NCBI GenBank assembly: GCA_029624675.1
Contig: JARSSP010000031.1
Coordinates: forward strand, 1-64,000
Source: Candidatus Contendibacter sp.
GTDB taxonomy: Bacteria > Pseudomonadota > Gammaproteobacteria > Competibacterales > Competibacteraceae
DNA: 64,000 nt
Direction of reading: 5' to 3'
The notes under the pieces were generated by a model. It did no database searches and had not been told where the DNA came from. It saw only the letters and a list, made by a program, of their open reading frames with translations. Positions 18,581 to 27,279 of this stretch are shown here, one piece after another. Each line of letters starts with the position of its first letter. Positions within the stretch are counted from its first letter, which is position 1. Position numbers and translations under genes: made by a program.

Positions 18581-18963
18581 TGAACGCCGCCCGGTTGTTG
18601 GAAACGCTGACTCATCAAGGGCTTACCCTGTTCGCCCAGGGCGCGCGGTTGATCGTGCGGCCTGGAAACTTGCTGACCGCGAACGATGAAACGCTGATTC
18701 GTGAGCACAAGGAGGGGTTGTTGCGGTTACTGGTGGAGAAAGACGCCGCCACCCTGACCGCTTCCCTGGAACAGGCCGGCCCGGCGGGTTTGGACTGGCG
18801 CGAAGGGACGCCCGCCGATTGGAGCGACGCCCGATTACTGGCCGCTGGTGAAGTGCTCTATGCCGCTGGCCACATGGTCAACCGGAACGGTCGGCGCTAC
18901 TTGAAGGAGCGCGCACCATCGTTGCCACTTACAGCAACGACGCCCGCGAACGACGCGCCATGA
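18580..18963 (+). CDS. TubC N-terminal docking-domain-like small protein
   Basis: 127 residues, starting inside the primase stop (TGATG). LLETLTHQGLTLFAQGARLIVRPGNLLTANDETLIREHKEGLLRLL is the short beta-helix fold annotated as a TubC N-terminal docking domain; mobile elements often carry it beside their primase, where its role is unknown. The C-terminal half (DWSDARLLAAGEVLYAAGHMVNRNGRRYLKE) is unassigned. Translational coupling to the primase is likely. Confidence 0.65.
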   Translation: MNAARLLETLTHQGLTLFAQGARLIVRPGNLLTANDETLIREHKEGLLRLLVEKDAATLTASLEQAGPAGLDWREGTPADWSDARLLAAGEVLYAAGHMVNRNGRRYLKERAPSLPLTATTPANDAP

Positions 18964-19331
18964 TTCGCGCCCTGCTTTTCGCGAGCGGCCCGGCCCGCGA
19001 AATAGCGGGGGACCCTGTTGCTTTTTCAGGTATGCAGGTTCGGAGAGCGCGTTTTTTTTCTACATTTGGACCCCTATAGGGCATAATAACCAGTTGTTTT
19101 TAATATATTTTATGGTCCGCTATTCGCCGCCCTGCTGCGGCGGTTGCGCGAGGGGATGGCCGATTGAGCGGGGGACCCTGATGATTTCGCCATATGCGGG
19201 CACGGAGAGCGCGGAATTTCGCTAGGCATAGGCGCTATACCTACCTCTTGTATATCATTGTTTTATATATACTTTTATGTTTTTTTATAATCAATTGTTC
19301 TATACATATAAAATTCAGTTATAATGGTTTT
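18964..19331 (+). promoter_or_regulatory. Non-coding control region with two imperfect 47-bp repeats
   Basis: Two copies share AGCGGGGGACCCTG at one end and CGGAGAGCGCG at the other (19004-19051 and 19167-19213), with a 22-23 base variable centre. They flank an AT-rich stretch that includes GGACCCCTATAGGGCATAATAA. A second AT-rich block (19240-19330) precedes the ribbon-helix-helix gene and probably holds its promoter. No gene is seen. These may be operators or replication-control sites. Confidence 0.5.
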
Positions 19332-19532
19332 ATGAGTACAAAAGTCCTCTTATCCGTGCAGGTCGATCCCGCCTTCCGCCTGGCGCTCCGCCGCCTCGCC
19401 TTGGAACGTGGCTCGACCGTGCAGGCTCTCGTGACCAGCGCTTTATCGCCGCTGGTCGAAATCCACCGCACTCAAGGTGATTCACTTGACCAACCCGCTC
19501 AAGAAATTTCTGTTTCCGAACCAAGAGCTTGA
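19332..19532 (+). CDS. Ribbon-helix-helix-type small DNA-binding protein
   Basis: 66 residues: KVLLSVQVDPAFRLALRRLALERGSTVQALVTSAL has the strand-helix-helix pattern of CopG/ParG-like regulators. It starts at ATG 19332 after an AT-rich promoter region; upstream in-frame codons are not coding-like. It overlaps the next gene by 56 bases. It could autoregulate this right-hand operon or act in partition or copy control. Confidence 0.65.
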   Translation: MSTKVLLSVQVDPAFRLALRRLALERGSTVQALVTSALSPLVEIHRTQGDSLDQPAQEISVSEPRA

Positions 19533-20031
19533 AGCGCAACTTGCCGAAGTAAGTGTTGCCATGCAGGGCGAATTCCGCGCGCTCCACGCCAGCCACGCCG
19601 CCATCATCGAAGAAACCCGCGCCATCGCCGACGCCCCGCCCGCCCGTGTGGATTTAGTCGCGTTCCTCGTCGGTTTCATCGACCGGGTGTTAACGGACGA
19701 ACCGGGCAGTCACCGCCTGAAGTTGCAGGAGCAATTGGAGCGCCTGCGCCGCAATCCGGGCGAATCCGAGGATGTCATGAGGCGGTGGGCGGATTCTTAC
19801 AAATCTGGTCTAGACGACTTCAACTGGCTGTTCGTTCCGCTGCTGGGCGAGACCCTCAAGGCCAACGCCGCCAAGCTGGCCGAATCGTTGCCCTGGCCGG
19901 ACCCCGGCTTACCGGCCGCCGAGCGCGCCGAGAAGGTTCGCGCTTTGGAGAGGCAGGCAGCGGCGCTTATCGGCGATATCGATGCCATTCGCGACCGCGC
20001 CGCCCGCCTGAATATCGTACTTGGGGAATAA
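19477..20031 (+). CDS. Hypothetical helical protein
   Basis: 184 residues from a GTG start (a TTG nine bases later is an alternative), overlapping the preceding regulator gene in another frame. Almost wholly helical, with coiled-coil potential at both ends (ELEAQLAEVSVAMQGEFRALHASHAAIIEE, AEKVRALERQAAALIGDIDAIRDR). No known family, signal or membrane segment. The overlap with a ribbon-helix-helix gene resembles parA/G-like or accessory operons, but no ATPase motif is present. Confidence 0.55.
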   Translation: MIHLTNPLKKFLFPNQELEAQLAEVSVAMQGEFRALHASHAAIIEETRAIADAPPARVDLVAFLVGFIDRVLTDEPGSHRLKLQEQLERLRRNPGESEDVMRRWADSYKSGLDDFNWLFVPLLGETLKANAAKLAESLPWPDPGLPAAERAEKVRALERQAAALIGDIDAIRDRAARLNIVLGE

Positions 20032-20032
20032 A

Positions 20033-20272
20033 ATGCACGTCGCCAACTTCACTATCCCCACGCCGCTCGACACCCTGCGCCAACGGCGCGCGCTGCTCGA
20101 TCACTATCGGTCACGCCCGCCGCTTCCCCCGCGCTCCCCGTCTCGGTGGGAGAAAGTCCACAAGGTCACTGATTTGGTACGGGAATGGCACGCCGCTAGC
20201 CCCGAGCAGCGACGGATTTTTTCAAACAACATCGCCGAATTCATCAACGCCCACAAATGGGTCCGAGGCTGA
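20033..20272 (+). CDS. Hypothetical protein (79 aa)
   Basis: 79 residues, ATG immediately after the previous stop with GGGG as a likely ribosome-binding site. Basic N-terminal half (TLRQRRALLDHYRSRPPLPP) and helical C-terminal half. No family recognised. Its place in a tight run of co-oriented genes supports it being real. Confidence 0.5.
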   Translation: MHVANFTIPTPLDTLRQRRALLDHYRSRPPLPPRSPSRWEKVHKVTDLVREWHAASPEQRRIFSNNIAEFINAHKWVRG

Positions 20273-20351
20273 TGCTGCTACAACGGGTGGCTGTCGTCGG
20301 ACGCCGACTGGTGACCCGGCGCGTTCCCCCCGCGCCCGTGGGGTGACCATC

Positions 20352-20627
20352 ATGGCGCGCAAAGCCAAGTTCAGGCATGGCCTATATTTTCCCATCGCGC
20401 GATTGGCGGCGACGGCCCAGGTTTCGGAATCGGCGATTGTCGCCGCCGCGAAGATTTGCGGCGCGCTCCGATTCGGTGGACACCTGTGGTTTTCGAGCGG
20501 CCGCGTCACGGTGGATTTTGTCGAAGAGGCCCAATTGGCCCATCGTGCCGAACTGGCCGCCGCACAACGCCGGCAACGCGCCGCCCAGGCTCAACAGGCA
20601 GGCTCCCCCCACCCAGCCGCCGCTTGA
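20352..20627 (+). CDS. Hypothetical protein (91 aa)
   Basis: 91 residues: a possible helix-turn-helix (PIARLAATAQVSESAIVAAAKICGALRFGG) followed by a strand and an Ala/Gln-rich helical tail (ELAAAQRRQRAAQAQQAG). The pattern suits a small DNA-binding protein, but similarity to a named family is not claimed. About 80 bases of non-coding sequence precede it. Confidence 0.5.
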   Translation: MARKAKFRHGLYFPIARLAATAQVSESAIVAAAKICGALRFGGHLWFSSGRVTVDFVEEAQLAHRAELAAAQRRQRAAQAQQAGSPHPAAA

Positions 20628-20688
20628 ATTTGCGCGCCCCGTAGGCGCTCCCAGGCGATTCTGTAGGCATTCACAAGGACATCAGGAA

Positions 20689-21057
20689 GTGAAGGGTCGG
20701 CTCCATCAAGTCGCGGTTCAACTCGACAGCACAGCCTTTGAACGGCTCAAGCGCCTGGCACTGGCCAGTGGTCAGCCCTATGCCGCGACCATCGCGCAAG
20801 CTTTGGAGCGCATGGAAGGCTATACTAGCGAGGGACTAGCGCCCGCTAGCAGGTTTCGAGTGTACGGGCAACTCCCCGACGTGGAACGCCGGGCTTGGCG
20901 TGTAAAGGTCCGGCAATGGCGAACGGAAGGATGCAGCTTCGGCGGTATCGCCAAGCGGATGTTCAAGGATCACGGCATTGCGGGCGCTGATGGGTTTCCG
21001 CTGGGCGCTTCGACCGTTCGCGGCATGGCCGCCACCGGCCCGGCTGACGTGGGTTGA
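20689..21057 (+). CDS. Ribbon-helix-helix/HTH-like protein at the element end
   Basis: 122 residues from GTG (AAGGA nine bases upstream). N-terminal QVAVQLDSTAFERLKRLALASGQPYAATIAQALERM fits a ribbon-helix-helix. The C-terminal part, WRVKVRQWRTEGCSFGGIAKRMFKDHGI followed by GASTVRGM, resembles the recombinase-type helix-turn-helix that scans for rare sites. It lies within 30 bases of putative arm sites and 100 bases of attR, so a role as excision factor is possible. That is inference from position. Confidence 0.55.
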   Translation: MKGRLHQVAVQLDSTAFERLKRLALASGQPYAATIAQALERMEGYTSEGLAPASRFRVYGQLPDVERRAWRVKVRQWRTEGCSFGGIAKRMFKDHGIAGADGFPLGASTVRGMAATGPADVG

Positions 21058-21158
21058 CCCGGCCGGTTCCTGTGGTCCAATTTTTGGAGTAACCCAGGGA
21101 ATAACATTCTGAAACGCCACCGCTAAACTAATTTTCTATCAATCAGTTATCCATTTAA

Positions 21159-21187
21159 TTCAATTCCTGTTCGGGGCGCTCCTCAAG
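21159..21187 (+). repeat. attR (core repeat)
   Basis: Identical 29 bases to 13270-13298 (TTCAATTCCTG to CTCCTCAAG). It marks the right end of the element. Similarity to the left flank continues beyond it for about 240 bases, because a second related element begins here. Confidence 0.9.
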
Positions 21188-21215
21188 CTTTCAAAGACGT
21201 TTAAAGAAGTCCACG

Positions 21216-21239
21216 AACCCGCGTAACAGCGGGTTTTTT
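21216..21239 (+). terminator. Terminator copy after attR
   Basis: The same AACCCGC/GCGGGTT hairpin with a GTAACA loop and six Ts as at 13327-13350, part of the duplicated left-end sequence. Confidence 0.8.
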
Positions 21240-21328
21240 ATTGGGCTTTTCGTCTAGCGATGTTCAATGAGGTTGAAAGCCATCCGCCAAACTCTATAGA
21301 GTAATCTCTGGGGTAACCGCTCACCCCA

Positions 21329-21430
21329 ATGTCCCTGGCCGATCTGGCCATCCGCAACGCCAAGCCCGGCGAGCGCCCTGTCAAGTTGTTCGACGAACGC
21401 GGGCTTTATCTGCAACTCAACCCGAACGGG
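21329..21430 (+). pseudogene. Second P4-type integrase, first 34 codons only
   Basis: MSLADLAIRNAKPGERPVKL followed by FDERGLYLQLNPNG is nearly identical to the start of the intact integrase at 13456, then similarity stops abruptly. It is preceded by the same terminator and GAGTAAC-type motifs. The rest of this second element has been lost and replaced by transposase-related sequence. Confidence 0.85.
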
Positions 21431-21465
21431 CGCTTAGCCAACAGTGGCTTCAACCAAGAAGCGCC

Positions 21466-21735
21466 GATCTGTTCTCTGCCATCACCCAAAACTGGCGCGC
21501 TCAACCGTTGGTGAGCCATGAAACCGTCGTCCAACTGATCGGCGCCACCCACACCCGCACCGGCTTGACCGTGCGGGCAACCTTGGACACACCCGCCTAC
21601 CCGACAGGGCTCAAGATTAGCAATGAGCAGATGACTTGCGTCCATCTCCAAAAAGCCGACTTTCACGGGAAATGGAATTATACCATCTCGATCAACCGCT
21701 GGGTCCGTCGCGCATCCCCCAGCTCTAGATCGTGA
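21466..21735 (+). pseudogene. ISAzo13-type transposase C-terminal remnant
   Basis: The frame reads DLFSAITQNWRAQPLVSHET, then VVQLIGATHTRTGLTVRATL and LDTPAYPTGLKISNEQM, and ends FHGKWNYTISIN, the conserved C-terminal end of ISAzo13 family transposases. The N-terminal two thirds and the element ends are missing. It fills the gap between the truncated second integrase and ispH. Confidence 0.75.
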
Positions 21736-21768
21736 AACTCGAATGACCCTGCCGCAAAACCAATCCAA

Positions 21769-22707
21769 TCACCGTAACTCCCTGGGCAGGGCGAACACCA
21801 CGTTTTCCTCACGTCCCGTGCTTTCCGTCACCGCCGTGGCGCCCAATTCCCGCAGGCGGGCGATCACCTGTCGCACCAACACCTCGGGCGCCGACGCGCC
21901 GGCGGTCACGCCGATGGCGGTTTTCCCAGCCAGCCAGGCCGGGTCGATATCCTCGGGGCCATCGATCAGCCAGGCCGGCGTACCTTCCTTCCCAGCCAGC
22001 TCTCGCAGCCGGTTGGAGTTGGAGCTGTTGCGCGAACCCACCACCAGCAACAACTGGCAGCGCCGCGACAAGTCCTTGACCGCGTCCTGCCGGTTCTGGG
22101 TGGCGTAGCAGATGTCGTCCTTGCGCGGCCCCTGAATCCCCGGGAAACGGGCGCGCAGGGCGGCAACGATTTGCGCCGCGTCGTCCACTGACAGAGTGGT
22201 TTGCGTGACGTAGGCCAACTCGGCGGGATCGCGCACCGCCAGCGCCGCCACGTCCTCGACCGTTTCCACCAGATACAGCCGCCCGCCCCGACTCTCGTCG
22301 TACTGACCCATGGTCCCCTCGACCTCCGGATGACCGGCGTGGCCGATCAGGATGACCTCGCGGCCCCCGCGCGCGTGGCGGCTGACTTCCAGGTGAACCT
22401 TGGTAACCAGCGGACAGGTGGCGTCGAAAACCTTGAGACCGCGCCGCTCGGCGTCTTCCCGCACCGTTCGCGACACGCCATGGGCGCTGAAGATCACCGT
22501 CGCGCCGTTCGGCACATCGTCCAGTTCCTCGACGAACACCGCTCCCCGCTGGCGGAGGTTATCCACCACGAAACGATTGTGGACCACCTCGTGACGCACG
22601 TAGATCGGGGCGCCGAACAGGTCTAGCGCCCGTTCGACGATGCCGATGGCCCGGTCCACCCCGGCGCAGAAGCCGCGCGGATTGGCTAGATGGATGTGTG
22701 CGCTCAT
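21769..22707 (-). CDS. ispH: 4-hydroxy-3-methylbut-2-enyl diphosphate reductase
   Basis: 312 residues starting [20 protein letters not shown]; the last enzyme of the MEP pathway, making IPP and DMAPP with a 4Fe-4S cluster. The cluster cysteines are in [15 protein letters not shown] and [19 protein letters not shown] and [11 protein letters not shown] supply the conserved histidines. Full length. It is the last gene of the ribF-ileS-lspA-ispH string, 20 bases after lspA. Confidence 0.97.
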   Translation of the reverse strand: MSAHIHLANPRGFCAGVDRAIGIVERALDLFGAPIYVRHEVVHNRFVVDNLRQRGAVFVEELDDVPNGATVIFSAHGVSRTVREDAERRGLKVFDATCPLVTKVHLEVSRHARGGREVILIGHAGHPEVEGTMGQYDESRGGRLYLVETVEDVAALAVRDPAELAYVTQTTLSVDDAAQIVAALRARFPGIQGPRKDDICYATQNRQDAVKDLSRRCQLLLVVGSRNSSNSNRLRELAGKEGTPAWLIDGPEDIDPAWLAGKTAIGVTAGASAPEVLVRQVIARLRELGATAVTESTGREENVVFALPRELR

Positions 22708-22727
22708 GTGGGCCTCATCGTGGACAG

Positions 22728-23216
22728 TTAGGCGGCGGGATTTTTCAGGCCATTCGCATTCCGGGACCACAAGCTATCCAGCACCAGCAACGTCGCGCCG
22801 ATGGTGATAGCTGAATCGGCGACGTTAAAGGCCGGAAAATACCAATGGTTATAATAGAGTTGGATAAAGTCGATCACCTGCCCAAGCCAGGCTCGGTCGA
22901 TCAAGTTGCCGACCGCCCCGCCCAGAATCAGCGCCAGCGCCGCCGCCAGTCGTTGTTCTCCAGCCTGAAGCCGCCCCAGCCAGACGATCAACCCGACGCT
23001 GACCACCGCGCCCAGTCCCAGGAAAAACCAGCGCTGCCAACCGCCCGCGCCGGCCAGGAAGCTGAAGGCGGCGCCGGTGTTGTAGGTCAGCATCAGGTTG
23101 AACGAGGGCAGCACCGGCACCGGCTGGTGCATGACCAGAAAGGTTTCGGCGAGGAATTTGGTGGCCTGATCGAGGGCGATCACCAGGACGCTGAGCCAGA
23201 GCCATTTTTTCAACAT
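22728..23216 (-). CDS. lspA: Lipoprotein signal peptidase (signal peptidase II)
   Basis: 162 residues, four transmembrane segments. The catalytic aspartate blocks are [10 protein letters not shown] and [20 protein letters not shown] is also conserved. It cleaves prolipoproteins after Lgt (gene present at 56703) has added diacylglycerol. The start [20 protein letters not shown] was chosen by family convention. Between ileS and ispH, as in most gammaproteobacteria. Confidence 0.97.
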   Translation of the reverse strand: MLKKWLWLSVLVIALDQATKFLAETFLVMHQPVPVLPSFNLMLTYNTGAAFSFLAGAGGWQRWFFLGLGAVVSVGLIVWLGRLQAGEQRLAAALALILGGAVGNLIDRAWLGQVIDFIQLYYNHWYFPAFNVADSAITIGATLLVLDSLWSRNANGLKNPAA

Positions 23217-23254
23217 CGCAAGTCCCAATTCATCAAAGAGACGGTATCCCCATG

Positions 23255-26092
23255 TCAGGCGAACCGGCGCTCTTCGCCGGCCCCAAACGCATTGTCCACG
23301 CAGCGCCCGCAGAGTTCCGGGTGCTCGGCGTTCGTACCCACGTCCTCGCGGTGGTGCCAGCAGCGCACGCACTTGGCATGGGTGCTGGCTGTCACCTGGA
23401 TCGCCAGCGGCTGGCCGTCGATCTGGACCTCGACTGCCGTTTCCGGCCTGGCGGCCAATGGTTGGACGCGGGCGTAGGAGGTGATCAAGAAGAAACGCAG
23501 TTCGTCGCCGATCCGGCTCAAATCCTCGGCCAAACTCCCATCGCAGTACAAGTCCACTTCCGCGTCCAGCCCCGAGCCGATGCCGCCCGCGACCCGCAAT
23601 TTTTCCAGTTCCTTGCTGATGGCCTCGCGCACCGCGATCAGTCGGTCCCAGTAGGCCGCGTTGAATGGTTCGTCGTCGCCGACCGTGAACAGCCCGGCAT
23701 ACCAGGTGGTCAGGAAGACCGACGGACCGCGCTCGCCGGGCAGGTTCCGCCAGATTTCCTCAGCGGTGAAGCTCAGGATCGGCGCCAGCCAGCGCGTCAT
23801 CGCTTCCAGAATGTGGTGCATCGCGGTCTGCGCCGAGCGGCGGGCGACGCTGTCGCGCCCGGTGGTGTACTGGCGGTCCTTGATGATGTCCAGATACAGG
23901 CTGCCCAGGTCCACCGAGCAGAAGTTGTGAATCTTCTGGTAGATCAGATGGAACAGGTATTGGTCGTAAGCCTCCAGGATTTCCTCCTGCAAGCGGCGGG
24001 TGCGATCCACCGCCCAGCGATCCAGCGCCAGCATCCGCTCCGGCGGCAGCCGGTCGCGGGCGGGATCGAAGCCGTTGAGATTGGCCAGCAGGAAACGGGC
24101 GGTATTGCGCATCCGCCGGTAGGAGTCGGCCATGCGCCTGAGAATCTCATCGGAAACGCCCATCTCGCCGCGATAGTCGGTCGCCGCCACCCACAACCGC
24201 AGCACGTCGGCGCCCAGCGAGTTCACCACCTTCTGCGGCGCGACCACGTTACCCAGCGATTTCGACATCTTGCGGCCCTGGGCGTCCACGGTGAACCCGT
24301 GGGTCAGCAAGCCCTTGTACGGCGCGACGCCGCGCATCGCCACCGAGGCCAGCAGCGAAGATTGGAACCAGCCGCGATGCTGGTCGGAGCCTTCCAGATA
24401 CAGTTCCGCCGGGAAATGCAGTTCCGGGCGGCGATCCAGCACCGAAAGATGCGTCGTGCCGGAGTCGAACCAGACGTCCAGGGTGTCGGTGGCCTTGTCG
24501 TAGTGCGCCGCGTCCGCGCCCAGCAGTTCCGCCGGGTCGAGTTCGAACCAGGCGTCGATGCCGCCCTGCTCGATGCGCTGGGCCGCCTGTTCCATCAACT
24601 CCAGCGTGTTCGGATGCAACTCACCCGTTCGCTGGTGAGTAAACAGGGTCATCGGCACGCCCCAGTAGCGTTGCCGGGACACGCACCAGTCCGGGCGATT
24701 GGCCACCATGCCCTGAATCCGCGCCTCGCCCCAGTCCGGGGTGAAGCGGAGCTTCTTGATCTCCGTCAGAGCCTGGGCGCGCAAGGCATGCGGATGATCC
24801 ATGCCGATGAACCATTGCGCGGTGGCGCGGAAGATCACCGGGGTCTTGTGCCGCCAGCAGTGCGGATAGCTGTGCTTCAGGCTGGCGACGCGCAGCAGCT
24901 TGCCATGGACCTTCAGCGTGTCGATCACCCGCTCGTTGGCGGCGAACACGTGCAGGCCGGCGAACAGGGGGGTATCGGGCAGGAAGCGGCCATCCGGCCC
25001 GACCGGGTTGTTCACCGGCAAACCGTAGCGCGAGCCGACCACGTAGTCTTCCTGGCCGTGGGCGGGAGCGGTGTGGACCGCGCCGGTGCCGGCGTCGGTG
25101 GTGACATGATCGCCGAGGATGACCGGCACTTCCCGATCATAGAATGGATGGCGCAGGGCCAGCCCTTCCAGTTCGGCGCCCGGCCCATAGGCGATCACCT
25201 GGTAGTTGTCGACCCGCCAACGGGCCAGTGAGTCTTTCAACAGAGGCTCGGCGACCAGCAACCGCTCTTGACCCCGGTCGGTCTCGACTTGCGCAACCAC
25301 GTATTCCAGCCCCGGATTGACCGCCACCGCCTGGTTGGCGGGCAAGGTCCACGGGGTGGTGGTCCAGATGACCACGGCCAGCGGTCCCTTGCCCGTGTGG
25401 CCCTCGACATGGTGCAGCCGGGCCAGCAACGCCTCGGGGTCCACCACCGCGAAGCGCACGTCAATCGCCAGCGCGTCCCGGTCCTCGTATTCGACCTCGG
25501 CCTCGGCCAGCGCTGATCCGCAGTCAATGCACCAGTAGACTGGCTTGGAGCCGCGGTACAGGTGACCGTTGGCGACGATCCGCGCCAGCGACCGCACGAT
25601 GTCGGCCTCGGCGCGGAAGTCCATGGTCAGATAGGGCTTCTCCCAGTCGCCCAGCACGCCCAGTCGCTGAAAGTCGGCGCTCTGGCTGGCGATCTGTTCG
25701 GCGACGAACGCCCGGCAGGCGGTGCGGAACTGGCGGGCGTCCACCTGGACCCCAACCTTGCCCAGCTTCTTTTCCACCACCTGCTCGATGGGCAAGCCAT
25801 GGCAGTCCCAGCCCGGCACGTAGGGCGCGTCGAAGCCGCTCAGCGTCTTGGCCTTGACGATGATGTCCTTGAGCACCTTGTTGACGGCGTGGCCGATGTG
25901 AATCGTTCCGTTGGCGTAGGGGGGGCCGTCGTGCAGCACGAACTTGGGCCGCCCGGCGAATTCGATGCGCTGGCGCTGGTACAGGTCCAGTTCCCGCCAG
26001 TAGCGCAGCAGCTCCGGCTCGCGTTTGGCGAGATCGGCCTTCATCGGAAAGGCGGTCTGGGGAAGATTGAGGGTGTCTTTGTAATCGGCCAC
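23255..26092 (-). CDS. ileS: Isoleucyl-tRNA synthetase
   Basis: 945 residues from a GTG start with AGAGG seven bases upstream; the protein begins [18 protein letters not shown]. The HIGH signature is GTIHIGHA and the KMSKS loop is [10 protein letters not shown]. The CP1 editing domain includes [12 protein letters not shown] and [12 protein letters not shown]. The C-terminal zinc site is [14 protein letters not shown] followed by CGRC. Full length for the bacterial type. Between ribF and lspA. The reverse strand has a long open frame here that is a compositional shadow. Confidence 0.98.
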   Translation of the reverse strand: MADYKDTLNLPQTAFPMKADLAKREPELLRYWRELDLYQRQRIEFAGRPKFVLHDGPPYANGTIHIGHAVNKVLKDIIVKAKTLSGFDAPYVPGWDCHGLPIEQVVEKKLGKVGVQVDARQFRTACRAFVAEQIASQSADFQRLGVLGDWEKPYLTMDFRAEADIVRSLARIVANGHLYRGSKPVYWCIDCGSALAEAEVEYEDRDALAIDVRFAVVDPEALLARLHHVEGHTGKGPLAVVIWTTTPWTLPANQAVAVNPGLEYVVAQVETDRGQERLLVAEPLLKDSLARWRVDNYQVIAYGPGAELEGLALRHPFYDREVPVILGDHVTTDAGTGAVHTAPAHGQEDYVVGSRYGLPVNNPVGPDGRFLPDTPLFAGLHVFAANERVIDTLKVHGKLLRVASLKHSYPHCWRHKTPVIFRATAQWFIGMDHPHALRAQALTEIKKLRFTPDWGEARIQGMVANRPDWCVSRQRYWGVPMTLFTHQRTGELHPNTLELMEQAAQRIEQGGIDAWFELDPAELLGADAAHYDKATDTLDVWFDSGTTHLSVLDRRPELHFPAELYLEGSDQHRGWFQSSLLASVAMRGVAPYKGLLTHGFTVDAQGRKMSKSLGNVVAPQKVVNSLGADVLRLWVAATDYRGEMGVSDEILRRMADSYRRMRNTARFLLANLNGFDPARDRLPPERMLALDRWAVDRTRRLQEEILEAYDQYLFHLIYQKIHNFCSVDLGSLYLDIIKDRQYTTGRDSVARRSAQTAMHHILEAMTRWLAPILSFTAEEIWRNLPGERGPSVFLTTWYAGLFTVGDDEPFNAAYWDRLIAVREAISKELEKLRVAGGIGSGLDAEVDLYCDGSLAEDLSRIGDELRFFLITSYARVQPLAARPETAVEVQIDGQPLAIQVTASTHAKCVRCWHHREDVGTNAEHPELCGRCVDNAFGAGEERRFA

Positions 26093-26114
26093 GGTAAACC
26101 TCTGAAAAAACCGG

Positions 26115-26215
26115 TGCTCAAGCTCTCCCTTCCCGCGACGGAAAAGGAGTGAGGGGTGAGGGGATGGCTCCACTCTCCCCAAGTGGGAGAGGGGCTGGGG
26201 GTAAAGGGGGTCCTA
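26115..26215. repeat. GC-rich dispersed repeat at ribF 3' end
   Basis: Sequences CTCCCTTCCCGCGACGGAAA, GTGAGGGGTGAGGGGATGG and CTCTCCCCAAGTGGGAGAGG form the widespread genome-dispersed repeat that, when translated, gives PLTPxLSRxGRG-type peptides. It lies across the last 30 or so codons of ribF and the gap before ileS. Confidence 0.6.
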
Positions 26216-27149
26216 TACCCCGCGTCGCGAACCAGGCGCGGGCGGTCTGTTCGTCCCGCTGAATTTGCGCTTGCAAGGCCGCCAGGGACTCGAAGCGCTG
26301 TTCCGGACGAAGATAATGCAGGAAATCCACCTTGACGTGTTGGCCGTAGAGATCGCCCTGAAAATCGAGCAGATGCACCTCCAGGCGCTCGCGTTCGCCC
26401 TCGACCGTCGGGCGGCGACCGACGTTGGCGATGCCGGGCCACGATCTTAGACCAGGACAGCTCATCAGCACGGCGTAAACGCCGTAAACCGGAGTGACGC
26501 GGCGATGCGGATGGATGTTGGCGGTGGGAAAACCGAGGGTGCGGCCGCGGCGGTCGCCGTGCGCTACCCGCCCGCACAGGTCGTAAGGCCGGCCCAGTAG
26601 CCGCGCCGCGAGTTCCAGATCGCCTTGGGCCAGCGCCTGGCGGACGCGGGTGCTGCTGACCCGTTCGCCGTCCAGGATGTAGCTGTGATTATCCGCTACC
26701 TCGAACCCGTGGCGCTGACCGGCCTCGACCAGCATCGCGAAATCGCCAGCTCGGCGATGACCAAAGCGAAAATCGTCGCCGATGACCAGATAGCGGACGC
26801 CCAGCCGCTGGACCAGCAAATCCTCGATGAACCGCTCCGCCGGCAGTGCCGCCAGCCGGTGGTCGAATTCCAGGCATAACACCCGCTCGACGCCAAGGTC
26901 GTCCAGCGCCAGCAGCTTTTCCCGCAGGCGCATCAACCGGGCGGGCGGTGCCTTGGGGCCGGCAAAAAATTCCTGAGGCTGGGGCTCGAAGGTGATCACC
27001 AGTTGGGGCAGGCGCAGGCGCGCGGCCTGCGTGGCCAGTTGGGCGAGAATCGCCTGATGGCCGAGATGCACGCCATCAAAATTGCCAATGGTAGCGACGC
27101 AGCCCCGGTGGCGAGAGCGCAAGTTGTGTTGGCCGCGAATCAGTTCCAT
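26118..27149 (-). CDS. ribF: Riboflavin kinase/FAD synthetase
   Basis: 343 residues. The N-terminal FAD synthetase domain has [13 protein letters not shown] and [17 protein letters not shown]; the C-terminal kinase domain has [20 protein letters not shown]. It converts riboflavin to FMN and then FAD. The last 30 or so residues ([16 protein letters not shown] onward) are low-complexity and come from a dispersed repeat that has displaced the original stop, so the C terminus is extended relative to the family. Confidence 0.95.
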   Translation of the reverse strand: MELIRGQHNLRSRHRGCVATIGNFDGVHLGHQAILAQLATQAARLRLPQLVITFEPQPQEFFAGPKAPPARLMRLREKLLALDDLGVERVLCLEFDHRLAALPAERFIEDLLVQRLGVRYLVIGDDFRFGHRRAGDFAMLVEAGQRHGFEVADNHSYILDGERVSSTRVRQALAQGDLELAARLLGRPYDLCGRVAHGDRRGRTLGFPTANIHPHRRVTPVYGVYAVLMSCPGLRSWPGIANVGRRPTVEGERERLEVHLLDFQGDLYGQHVKVDFLHYLRPEQRFESLAALQAQIQRDEQTARAWFATRGIGPPLPPAPLPLGESGAIPSPLTPFPSREGRA

Positions 27150-27279
27150 GCCGGTTTTTAAATAGGGAGTGGCGAACGAAAGGCGGCATTATAGGGATAA
27201 TCGGCGATTTCTTGACACCATGCCGGCGCGCTGGCGCGGAACGCCGGTTCGTCGCCCCGTTCGGCGACGGGCGCGCGAA

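Larger units (their letters stand above)
13270..21187 (+). mobile_element. P4-like integrative element in tRNA-Arg(CCT)
   Basis: A 7.9-kb block between two identical 29-base att copies (13270-13298 inside and after the tRNA; 21159-21187). It carries a P4-type integrase at the tRNA end, an AlpA-like regulator, a CHC2/Toprim/VirE primase-helicase and a run of small genes, all on the plus strand. Short GGAGTAAC-type motifs near both ends look like arm sites. There are no structural phage genes, so it is a satellite-like or plasmid-like island. Confidence 0.85.

Noticed and set aside
23252..25231. 659-codon plus-strand open frame opposite ileS
   Set aside because: Shadow of the isoleucyl-tRNA synthetase gene; rich in His/Arg/Gln/Val with no domain.
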